A stretch of DNA of 10,729 nucleotides. Source: CAYTWW01 sp043801855 (GTDB lineage Archaea; Nanobdellota; Nanobdellia; Woesearchaeales; GW2011-AR15). Each line of letters starts with the position of its first letter. Within the stretch, counting starts at the first letter, position 1. The position numbers were made by a program, and so were the translations under genes. The stretch is from contig JAZDLQ010000102.1 in the NCBI GenBank assembly GCA_043801855.1, positions 1 through 10,729 of the forward strand, in the 5' to 3' direction. Shown in pieces: positions 5,637-10,729 of the stretch. The notes under the pieces were generated by a model. The model was given only the letters and a program-made list of their open reading frames with translations, searched no databases and was not told the origin of the DNA.

Positions 5637-7890
5637 AGCGAAGAAAGTAATGTTTAGTAGAGTAGGGCTAAAATTAGTAATCCCTTTTTTAATTATTTTT
5701 ATTTTTATACTTATTTTTATTATGGGGATTATTTATTATAGTTACAAAGTACAGGTTGATTCTTCTTATAAAATTCAAGAAGAAATATCGCAAAAGGCTA
5801 GTAGTGAGATAAATTTTTACATGGAGAGTATAAAAAAAGACTTGAATTCTGTCAGCAGGAGCATAGTTTGTATTGAATGTAATAAAGAGAATAATAACGA
5901 AGTATTAAAGAACATAATAGACACAAATCCAAGTATTTATGAGATTTCAATTATTAATAATAAAGGAGATGAAGTAAGCAAAATTATTAGATATAATCCA
6001 AAGGCATCCCTTGATTTAAAATCGGTCTCGACAGAAGATAAATTCAAGAAAGCATTAGGAGGTGATTTCTATTTAGGTTCAGTTTATATCTCTAATTATC
6101 AAATCCCTTTTGTTTCGATAAGTATTCCTATTAAGGATAGGAATAATACAATTATTGGAGTGCTTGCAACAGAAGTTGAACTAAGTCCTATGTGGGGGAC
6201 TATTTCAAAGATAGAGGTTATGAAAACAGGATATGTATATGTTGTAGATCGTAATGGCATTCTTATCGCCTATAAAGATATTAATAAAGTTAAGCAGAAT
6301 ATTAATTTGAAGGACAGTCCCGGAGTAAATAACTTTTTTATTGGTATTCATTCAAACAAGGCTTACACATCATTTACTAACATAAAAGTTATTGGAAATT
6401 GGGAAGAGATTTTAAGCACTCACTGGGGTGTTATAGTAGAACTTCCAGTGAAGGAATTATCTGATGGATTAATGATATTAGTATATATAGGAATTTTATC
6501 AGTTGTCTTATTTGTTGTGTGCACTGTATTTTTCTTATCTCGTGTTTCAATCTCACTAACAAGACCTATTATGAACCTTAGAGATACAACTCTTGAAATA
6601 TCAAAAGGTAATTTTAGTATTAAGTCAAATATTGAGACTAAAGATGAGATTGGCGAGCTTGCTTATACTTTTAACCAGATGACTCAAGATATAAAGAAAT
6701 CAAGAGATGAGTTAGAGAATTACAGCAAAAACCTTGAAAAAAAAGTTGAAGAAAGAACAAAAGAACTAGAGTCAAAAAATGAGGAACTAGAAAAATTTGA
6801 CAAGATATTTCAAAATTTGCTTGATGGTATTGTCGTAGCTGATGCCAAGACAGGTATTATATTAGACTGCAACCCGGCAGCTTGCGAGTTAGTTGGCCGG
6901 CAAAAATCCGAATTAATAGGTAAGCACCAGAGTATTCTTCATCCCAAAAAAGTGAAGGGAGAAGATTCTAATACCTTCCAAGATCATCTGCATGAGAAAG
7001 AAGGCAATGTTCTAGAAACAAAAGTTATTACTAAGGATGGTAAGATAAAAGATGTTGCAATTAAAGCTAATGTGTTTGAATTTGGTGGAAAAAAGTTAAT
7101 TCATGGTGTATTTAGGGATATCACTGATAAAAAGGATTACGAAGACAGAATAGTACGTATAAACAAGAGGCTGGAAGAAGCTAACCAGAAGCTTAAAAAC
7201 CTTGACCAGCAAAAGGACGAGTTCATATCCCTGTCTGCGCATGAATTGAAGACGCCTTTAACAAGCATCAGGGGCTTTGCCCAGCTCATGAATAATGATG
7301 CCATCCTAAAAAACAAAGAGAAAAGCAAGCACTTCCTCAGCCTTATTGATGAAAATACACAAAGGCTCTACAACCTGATTGTTGACCTTGTTGACTCTTC
7401 CAGGATTAGCCTGGGCAAGTTTAAGCTGAATATTGAGGATGTTGATGCATATAAGTTATACAATGACATCAAGGAAAACATGTCTCCTGCTATCAAGGAA
7501 AAAGGCTTGACAGGGGAGTTCTCCATTGAAAAAGGGCTGCCAAAAATCAAGGCAGACTCTGAAAGGATAATGCAGGTAATAAGAAATCTGATAACCAACA
7601 GCATAAAATTTACAGGAAAAGGCACTATCTCGCTCAAAGTGTACAAGAAAGGCAAGCTTGTGCAGTTTGAGGTGAAAGACACCGGACAGGGCATTCCTGA
7701 AGCCAACAAGAGATTCCTTTTCTCAAAGTTTTACCAAGTTGATTCATCAATGACCAGGAAGGTTGGCGGGTCAGGCCTGGGCTTGTCAATATGCAAAGGG
7801 CTGGTTGAGAGCATGGGCGGAAAGATCTGGTTTACCTCGGAAGAGGGCAAGGGAAGCACGTTCTATTTCACAATGCCTATAGCAAAATAA
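5626..7890 (+). CDS. Membrane sensor histidine kinase (Cache-HAMP-PAS-HisKA-HATPase)
   Basis: This 754-aa kinase has TM1 at about 17-38, an extracellular Cache-type sensor at about 40-280, TM2 at about 282-305, HAMP at about 307-360, a coiled coil to about 390, PAS at about 391-505, a second coiled coil, HisKA with phospho-acceptor His539 (SAHELKTPL), and an HATPase domain. The HATPase has the N box (Asn658 in RNLITNSIKF), G1 (Asp685 in DTGQGIP), F box (FSKFYQ) and G2 (GGSGLGLS, 714-721). All catalytic motifs are intact. There is no attached receiver; two receivers follow. The binding lipoprotein just upstream is a likely ligand carrier for the Cache domain. The sensory half is AT-rich and uses mostly AGA/CGT, while from about base 7165 arginine is mainly AGG and GC rises to about 43-53% in sampled lines, suggesting a fusion. 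The start sits in an 11-bp tandem duplication. Confidence 0.93.
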   Translation: MTQEAKKVMFSRVGLKLVIPFLIIFIFILIFIMGIIYYSYKVQVDSSYKIQEEISQKASSEINFYMESIKKDLNSVSRSIVCIECNKENNNEVLKNIIDTNPSIYEISIINNKGDEVSKIIRYNPKASLDLKSVSTEDKFKKALGGDFYLGSVYISNYQIPFVSISIPIKDRNNTIIGVLATEVELSPMWGTISKIEVMKTGYVYVVDRNGILIAYKDINKVKQNINLKDSPGVNNFFIGIHSNKAYTSFTNIKVIGNWEEILSTHWGVIVELPVKELSDGLMILVYIGILSVVLFVVCTVFFLSRVSISLTRPIMNLRDTTLEISKGNFSIKSNIETKDEIGELAYTFNQMTQDIKKSRDELENYSKNLEKKVEERTKELESKNEELEKFDKIFQNLLDGIVVADAKTGIILDCNPAACELVGRQKSELIGKHQSILHPKKVKGEDSNTFQDHLHEKEGNVLETKVITKDGKIKDVAIKANVFEFGGKKLIHGVFRDITDKKDYEDRIVRINKRLEEANQKLKNLDQQKDEFISLSAHELKTPLTSIRGFAQLMNNDAILKNKEKSKHFLSLIDENTQRLYNLIVDLVDSSRISLGKFKLNIEDVDAYKLYNDIKENMSPAIKEKGLTGEFSIEKGLPKIKADSERIMQVIRNLITNSIKFTGKGTISLKVYKKGKLVQFEVKDTGQGIPEANKRFLFSKFYQVDSSMTRKVGGSGLGLSICKGLVESMGGKIWFTSEEGKGSTFYFTMPIAK

Positions 7891-7896
7891 AGGGGG
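7891..7896 (+). promoter_or_regulatory. Ribosome-binding site deciding the receiver start
   Basis: AGGGGG right after the kinase stop lies seven bases before ATG 7904. This favours ATG over the in-frame TTG at 7898, which would leave only one base after the site. Confidence 0.6.
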
Positions 7897-7903
7897 ATTG
7901 AAA

Positions 7904-8275
7904 ATGGCAAAAACAATTATGGTGGTTGATGATGAGCCTAGCACTATTGAACTGACCCAAGCAATCCTGGAAATGAATGGCTTTGAGCCTATAACATTCA
8001 CCAGGGCAAAAGAGGCTTTGGAGGCATTGAAGAAAGGCAGTATCCCTGACCTTCTTGTCCTGGATATGAGGATGCCAGAGATAAGCGGACCAGATTTCTG
8101 CAAGGAATTGAGAAAAAACAAGAAATTTGACAAGCTGAAGATTGTATTTTTCACTGCTTCAAGTGATTTGGACAATTCCATATTGCAGAAATACAAGGTG
8201 CTTGGATTTATCTTCAAGCCGTTTAATAATGATGAGTTTGTTAAAGACGTTCAGAAATTTTCAGCAATGAAATAA
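7904..8275 (+). CDS. Stand-alone response regulator receiver, partner of the kinase
   Basis: This is a 123-aa receiver with no output domain. The site residues are present: Asp9/Asp10 (VVDDE), phospho-acceptor Asp54 (VLDMRMP), Thr84 (FFTAS) and Lys105-Pro (IFKPF). It starts 13 bases after the kinase stop with a good ribosome-binding site and no promoter of its own, so it is translated from the kinase message and is the most likely direct phosphate acceptor of the kinase. Arginine is AGG and the GC level matches the kinase core rather than the sensor half, so these two parts probably have a common origin. The output must come through partner proteins, because no DNA-binding or enzymatic domain is attached. 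Confidence 0.92.
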   Translation: MAKTIMVVDDEPSTIELTQAILEMNGFEPITFTRAKEALEALKKGSIPDLLVLDMRMPEISGPDFCKELRKNKKFDKLKIVFFTASSDLDNSILQKYKVLGFIFKPFNNDEFVKDVQKFSAMK

Positions 8276-8327
8276 GAGAGTAACTATCATGAAGTAGATA
8301 ATTATTTATAATCAGATAGTTTCTCTT
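8274..8327 (+). promoter_or_regulatory. Inverted repeat flanking a TATA box
   Basis: AAGAGAGTAACTATC (8274-8288) and GATAGTTTCTCTT (8315-8327) are inverted copies that match at 13 positions, with a two-base bulge (GT) in the left arm. The 26 bases between them hold the TATA element TTTATA (8305-8310) of the next receiver gene. The left arm overlaps the last bases of the preceding stop codon. This may be an operator around the promoter, or a hairpin that limits read-through from the kinase operon. Confidence 0.5.
8305..8311 (+). promoter_or_regulatory. TATA box of the second receiver gene
   Basis: TTTATAA lies about 32 bases before ATG 8340. It predicts a start of transcription near 8333 and a very short leader without a ribosome-binding site. 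The gene can therefore be expressed apart from the kinase operon. Confidence 0.55.
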
Positions 8328-8339
8328 TACTTGTAAGTT

Positions 8340-8711
8340 ATGGTAAAAACAATCTTTCTGGTGGATGATGAAAAGCATCTTGTCGAATTGGTTACAGCAA
8401 TTCTTGAATCTGAAAAATTCAAAGTCATTACTGCAAGTAATGGTATTGATGCTCTTGCTAAGCTGAAAAAATGGAAACCTGATTTAATGTTACTGGACAT
8501 GATGATGCCAGGAATGTCGGGAATTGAAGTGTGCGAGAAAATCCGGGCAGATCCTAAACTGAAAGACCTTAAGATAATTCCTTTAAGTGTTGTCGCTTCT
8601 CAGGAAATCGGCGCGCAAAAACTAAAAGAATTGAACTTGCCAGAATATATTACAAAACCTTTTAACAATAGCGAATTAGTGAGAAGGATAAAAAAAATTC
8701 TTTTAAAGTAA
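8340..8711 (+). CDS. Second stand-alone response regulator receiver
   Basis: This is a 123-aa receiver domain alone. It has Asp9/Asp10 (LVDDE), phospho-acceptor Asp53 (LLDMMMP) and Lys106-Pro (ITKPF). The conserved switch Thr is Ser83 (IIPLSVV), a tolerated change. It shares longer stretches with the minus-strand receiver at 2200-2583 (for instance EKxKVITAxNG and KPDLxLLDMxMPGxSG) than with the receiver just upstream, so it is probably a paralogue of the former. Its own promoter lies within an inverted repeat, so its supply may be controlled separately and it could compete for, or drain, phosphate from the kinase. It is followed by repeated hairpins and T-tracts. Confidence 0.9.
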   Translation: MVKTIFLVDDEKHLVELVTAILESEKFKVITASNGIDALAKLKKWKPDLMLLDMMMPGMSGIEVCEKIRADPKLKDLKIIPLSVVASQEIGAQKLKELNLPEYITKPFNNSELVRRIKKILLK

Positions 8712-8738
8712 ATCTAATACTTTTGCCTTCCATTCTTT

Positions 8739-8786
8739 AGGAGGGGTCTGGGGAACCCTTTCTTGGTAGGAGGGTGCGGGAACCTT
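8739..8786 (+). repeat. Pair of GC-rich imperfect direct repeats, each able to form a hairpin
   Basis: Two related units lie 29 bases apart: 8739-8760 (begins AGGAGGGGTCTGGGGAAC) and 8768-8786 (AGGAGGGTGCGGGAACCTT). Each can fold as RNA: AGGGGT/ACCCTT (8742-8747 with 8755-8760, loop CTGGGGA) and AGGGT/ACCTT (8771-8775 with 8782-8786, loop GCGGGA), allowing a G-U pair in each. The GC level is far above the surroundings and both units carry an AGGAGG anti-ribosome-like core. T-tracts follow at 8790-8798 and 8815-8820. It may be a 3' structure of the receiver mRNA, a small RNA, or copies of a dispersed genomic repeat. Confidence 0.6.
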
Positions 8787-8789
8787 ACC

Positions 8790-8820
8790 TTCTTTTTTAC
8801 ATAAAGTAATATTATTTTTT
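8790..8820 (+). terminator. T-tracts ending the signalling cassette
   Basis: TTCTTTTTTAC (8790-8799) and ATTATTTTTTC (8811-8821) give two T-runs after the last receiver gene. The second overlaps the 3' end of the convergent minus-strand gene, so it would terminate plus-strand transcripts in the overlap between the two units. Confidence 0.45.
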
Positions 8821-9267
8821 CTTAATAGAAAATTTCTTTCGTTTCCTATCCCATTCCCTACAATAAGTGTAATTGTACTGTCTGATAAAAGCTGTAAATT
8901 CAATAGGGTTGTATTTTTTCATTAGAATAAGCTCTTCAACCTTAGCTGAGGATTCAATCATTAATTTTTTCATCTCATCTTGGGTTATTCTGCTATATTC
9001 ATTGCTTTCCAATATTTTGGAATGCTTTCCTGCGTGTAAGTCCTCCAAAAAAGTATTCCTGAATGCATAGGCTGTTATGGCATTTGCTTCGTCTCTCTCA
9101 TTAAAGTTTGAATCTTCCTTCAGCAACTTTTTAATCTTTCTGCGAAGTTTCCTTATATTCAGCATTTCTGCTATCATGAAAACAGTATCATTATCAAGTC
9201 TATTGTTTGTCCTGACTTCATCAATAATCTTTTCTTTAATCTCTTTGATAAATTCATTTTTTGACAT
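8812..9267 (-). CDS. Hypothetical 151-aa helical protein with AFRN/EDLHAGK block
   Basis: This is a soluble, charged, mostly helical protein. The first 60 residues are lysine/glutamate-rich, including KLRRKIKKLLKE. The middle, residues 65-110, looks like the conserved core: TAYAFRNTFLEDLHAGKHSK (65-84) and YSRITQDEMKKLMIESSAKV (91-110). The end has YNYTYCREWDRKRKK (131-145). From memory the 'AFRN..EDLHAGK....YSxIT..EMK.LM' pattern occurs in hypothetical proteins of bacterial genomes, some with extra cysteines after the Lys. I could not verify this, and no function is known to me. It is the last gene of the RadA-like operon, 13 bases after the 55-aa gene. ATG 9267 is the first start in frame. 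It converges with the receiver gene. Confidence 0.72.
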   Translation of the reverse strand: MSKNEFIKEIKEKIIDEVRTNNRLDNDTVFMIAEMLNIRKLRRKIKKLLKEDSNFNERDEANAITAYAFRNTFLEDLHAGKHSKILESNEYSRITQDEMKKLMIESSAKVEELILMKKYNPIEFTAFIRQYNYTYCREWDRKRKKFSIKKK

Positions 9268-9280
9268 TTTCCTGGAGATA

Positions 9281-9448
9281 TCAGTATGTATCTAATTTCA
9301 TTTGGCCTGGCTCATTGCCTTCCTGATGCCAAAATCTCTCAAAGTACTTTTTGTGGTTAACTGGATCATGCTTGTACATTGCATCAACGCAACTCATGTA
9401 GCCTTCACAATATTCCTTTCTCAATAGCAGGTGGTCGTACGCATTCAT
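9281..9448 (-). CDS. Small 55-aa protein hidden in an overlap
   Basis: ATG 9448 to TGA 9281-9283 encodes 55 residues rich in aromatic, His and charged residues: it opens MNAYDHLLLRKEYCEGYMSC (1-20), continues with VDAMYKHDPVNHKKYFERFW (21-40), and ends with QMKLDTY. The composition is protein-like and low in the Leu/Ile/Ser bias of chance frames. A strong ribosome-binding site (GAGAGGAG, plus-strand 9456-9463) sits seven bases before the ATG. The gene overlaps the last 44 bases of the zinc-ribbon gene in another frame. ATG 9397 would avoid the overlap and give 38 residues but has a poor ribosome-binding site. Cys14, Cys20 and His residues could bind metal, but this is not shown. The function is unknown. 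Tight packing suggests it works with its operon neighbours. Confidence 0.7.
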   Translation of the reverse strand: MNAYDHLLLRKEYCEGYMSCVDAMYKHDPVNHKKYFERFWHQEGNEPGQMKLDTY

Positions 9449-9788
9449 CTGGATGCTCCTCTCTTTTGTATTTCTCAGGAGATATGCAATAATAACAGTG
9501 TAACTCCCCTGTATAAATCATCATAGTAGTGTGATATCTCTTAACCTTGCAGTCACAAATCGAGCACTTAACAAAGTAGTCCAAATATTCTATTGGTCTC
9601 AGACAGCCGTGCTGATCCCTTGCCTCCGCTTCCTTTAGTTTCTTTTCCTCAATTTGCTCTGGAGTCAGGTAGCCCATCCACCTGTCAGCTTCATCCTGGC
9701 TCTGGAAAGGTAGGCCATGATTGTATTTTCTCCTAAGAAAAGCCTCAGCTGCCATTGTATTTTGTTCAATAATATCTGCTGATGTCAA
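9405..9788 (-). CDS. Zinc-ribbon protein, 127 aa, in RadA-like operon
   Basis: The protein has a helical N-terminal part (residues 1-60, rich in Glu/Lys, including LTPEQIEEKKLKEAEARD) and a zinc-ribbon-type centre: Cys75-x2-Cys78 (KCSICDC), then 19 residues, then Cys98-x2-Cys101 (LHCYYC). Extra cysteines lie at 62, 80 and 116. Four-cysteine ribbons of this spacing usually bind zinc and contact nucleic acid or proteins; the exact role here is unknown. The start is TTG 9788, overlapping the upstream stop as TTGA, with AAGGG eight bases before it. The next in-frame ATG (9755) lacks a ribosome-binding site. Translational coupling to the recombinase gene suggests a shared task. Confidence 0.75.
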   Translation of the reverse strand: MTSADIIEQNTMAAEAFLRRKYNHGLPFQSQDEADRWMGYLTPEQIEEKKLKEAEARDQHGCLRPIEYLDYFVKCSICDCKVKRYHTTMMIYTGELHCYYCISPEKYKREEHPDECVRPPAIEKGIL

Positions 9789-10555
9789 TCTGTAATCCCT
9801 TCGCTTCTTATTTCAAATATTGCCTCACCTTCTGGTATACAGGAACTATCTGTTACTTTGGCAACCTTTTTCCCTTTCTTACCGGACCTGAAATAAAGCC
9901 TGGTCTGGGAAAAATGAGCTAAAACGTTGCCTCCAAGAGCAATGGTTGGATCTCCAAAGTACTTATTTGGATCAGTAGCCACCTGATTGGTCAGATAAAC
10001 TCCAACTTTATACCTTTCTACCACATCACCTAACTTATGAAGCATGTTTGCTAAGATTTGCTGTCTTTCAACCAATTGCTCCCTTCCTAAATATTCTGCC
10101 CTTAAGTGCGCAATAAGTGAATCTATGATAATGAGTTTTATGCTTGGCTCTGCCTCAAGTACCATTCCAAGCTTTTCTATTATTTCAACCTGCTCTTTGG
10201 TTGATTTAATCCGCAAAAGTCTAATGGAGTTTAGTGCTTTGTTTTCATCAATCCCTTTACCTTTGGCAATCTCAACAATCCTACTACTTCTAAAGGACGC
10301 TTCCGTATCCAGAAAAAGCGTGCTGAAAGATTCATCAAGTTTTAGTAGATTTACACACAAAGTAAAACCCAGCTGGCTCTTGCCGGAATTAAAGGAACCA
10401 TATACTTCGGTAATCTCATTCAATCTAAACCCCCCTTTGAGCAAAGCATTCAAGTGATTGGATCCAGTATCAACAATAAGCCTTTTTTGTTCCTGCCTAA
10501 GTAATTCATTTGGACATAAGAATTCAAATTGTGTAAGCACCTTCTTTTTTAACAT
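9785..10555 (-). CDS. RadA/Rad51-family recombinase core lacking the N-terminal HhH domain
   Basis: This 256-aa RecA-fold ATPase should bind DNA and ATP in the cytoplasm. Motifs: Walker A GSFNSGKSQ (53-61, Lys59), catalytic Glu85 in LDTEASFRSSRI, Walker B Asp145 in LIIIDSL, the RadA-type stretch RAEYLGREQLVERQQ, and TNQVATDP...YFGDPTIALGGNVLAH followed by the C-terminal PEGEAIFEIRSEGITD. RadA proteins are usually about 320-350 aa with an N-terminal helix-hairpin-helix domain; here it is missing, and the protein begins just at the linker (FEFLCPNELL, where RadA has an FxxA interaction motif; Ala is Pro15 here). Walker A also departs from GEFGSGKTQ. It could be a RadA paralogue or a RadB-like accessory protein. 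It is the first gene of the operon, with a TATA box at leaderless distance. Confidence 0.87.
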   Translation of the reverse strand: MLKKKVLTQFEFLCPNELLRQEQKRLIVDTGSNHLNALLKGGFRLNEITEVYGSFNSGKSQLGFTLCVNLLKLDESFSTLFLDTEASFRSSRIVEIAKGKGIDENKALNSIRLLRIKSTKEQVEIIEKLGMVLEAEPSIKLIIIDSLIAHLRAEYLGREQLVERQQILANMLHKLGDVVERYKVGVYLTNQVATDPNKYFGDPTIALGGNVLAHFSQTRLYFRSGKKGKKVAKVTDSSCIPEGEAIFEIRSEGITD

Positions 10556-10566
10556 ATAACATATAA
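10553..10566 (-). repeat. Tandem 7-bp repeat at the RadA-like start codon
   Basis: On the minus strand ATATGTT occurs twice in a row just at the start codon. The upstream copy offers an ATG at 10562 that is out of frame and would encode only 12 residues. The distance from the TATA box lets transcription start near either copy. Confidence 0.5.
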
Positions 10567-10580
10567 TTTCATCAAATTCA

Positions 10581-10590
10581 CTTTATAAAT
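10581..10590 (-). promoter_or_regulatory. TATA box of the RadA-like operon
   Basis: On the minus strand ATTTATAAAG is a strong archaeal TATA element centred about 30 bases before ATG 10555. The transcript would have almost no leader. All four downstream genes are tightly packed and show no further promoter that I could find. Confidence 0.6.
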
Positions 10591-10610
10591 TATTTTGAAG
10601 AAGTTGCTAA

Positions 10611-10639
10611 AACTTGGGAAAAATTGTTTTTCCTAAGTT
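10611..10639. other. Near-perfect hairpin upstream of the RadA-like promoter
   Basis: AACTTGGGAAAAA (10611-10623) and TTTTTCCTAAGTT (10627-10639) pair over 13 positions, with a single G-T position and a 3-base loop. It lies about 20 bases upstream of the TATA box of the minus-strand operon. No T-run follows immediately on either strand, so a terminator is doubtful; an operator-like palindrome or stable RNA hairpin is possible. The rest to the window end (10640-10729) is very AT-rich, T-rich on the plus strand, and holds no gene that I can support. Confidence 0.6.
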
Positions 10640-10729
10640 GTTGAAATATCTGCAAAACAACTAACAACATCATTTTACCTTTTCTTTTTATCTTTTTGGA
10701 GTGTTATTATTATTTTTTATTTATTTTAT

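Noticed and set aside
7786..8217. Minus-strand frame of 143 codons opposite the kinase end and receiver
   Set aside because: It is antisense to two clear coding regions with complete motifs and shows no family motif or start signal of its own.
8703..8903. Minus-strand frame of 66 codons across the GC-rich repeats
   Set aside because: It covers the twin hairpins and overlaps both neighbouring genes. The Pro/Lys-rich translation reflects repeat composition, and no start signals are visible.
10044..10457. Plus-strand frame of 137 codons opposite the RadA-like gene
   Set aside because: The Ser/Leu/Ile-rich translation is typical of the shadow of a real gene, and the RadA motifs on the other strand are clear.
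10585..10672. Minus-strand frame of about 28 codons upstream of the RadA-like gene
   Set aside because: It runs through the hairpin and up to the TATA box, has no ribosome-binding site and has a low-complexity composition.

Overview
The window looks archaeal, most likely from a small-genome AT-rich lineage such as the DPANN/Woesearchaeota-type groups. The lineage is an inference. The support is: TATA-like boxes (TTTATA-type) lie about 25-33 bases before many start codons, giving leaderless or short-leader genes; T-tracts stand in for terminators; a RadA-family recombinase core is present; and genes are compact with 3-4 base stop/start overlaps. No rRNA, tRNA, CRISPR array or transposase was found. 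No gap between genes exceeds 300 bases.

Left part (1-4240): the tail of an unidentified gene; a tiny Cys/His-rich probable zinc protein (216-383); a GT4/GT5-type glycosyltransferase (549-1769); a small conserved-looking hypothetical (1840-2187); a stand-alone response-regulator receiver on the minus strand (2200-2583). Divergent from the receiver are a 71-aa helical protein and an 8-TM protein with an internal duplication that resembles a membrane sensor domain without any output domain. A minus-strand pair follows: a possible Sm-like small beta-barrel protein overlapping a winged-helix-like protein.

Middle (4361-8800): a signalling cassette on the plus strand. It holds a type-I periplasmic-binding lipoprotein (LivJ-like), a Cache-HAMP-PAS histidine kinase and two single-domain receivers. 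No ABC permease or ATPase gene accompanies the binding protein, so the simplest reading is a ligand-capture protein feeding a membrane kinase, as in LuxP-LuxQ or TorT-TorS. The binding protein and the sensory part of the kinase are AT-rich and favour AGA or CGT for arginine. The kinase core and the flanking genes are GC-richer and favour AGG. The kinase may therefore be a fusion of an acquired sensor with a resident catalytic core. The last receiver has its own promoter, with the TATA box lying between the arms of an inverted repeat, and is followed by two GC-rich repeated hairpins and T-tracts.

Right part (8812-10590): a compact minus-strand operon read right to left. It encodes a RadA-like recombinase core without the N-terminal helix-hairpin-helix domain, a four-cysteine zinc-ribbon protein (TTG start, TTGA overlap), a 55-aa protein hidden in a 44-base overlap, and a 151-aa protein with an internal block rich in conserved-looking residues. 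This is the best candidate for an undescribed accessory system, perhaps handling DNA, but only the RadA-like member has a recognisable function.
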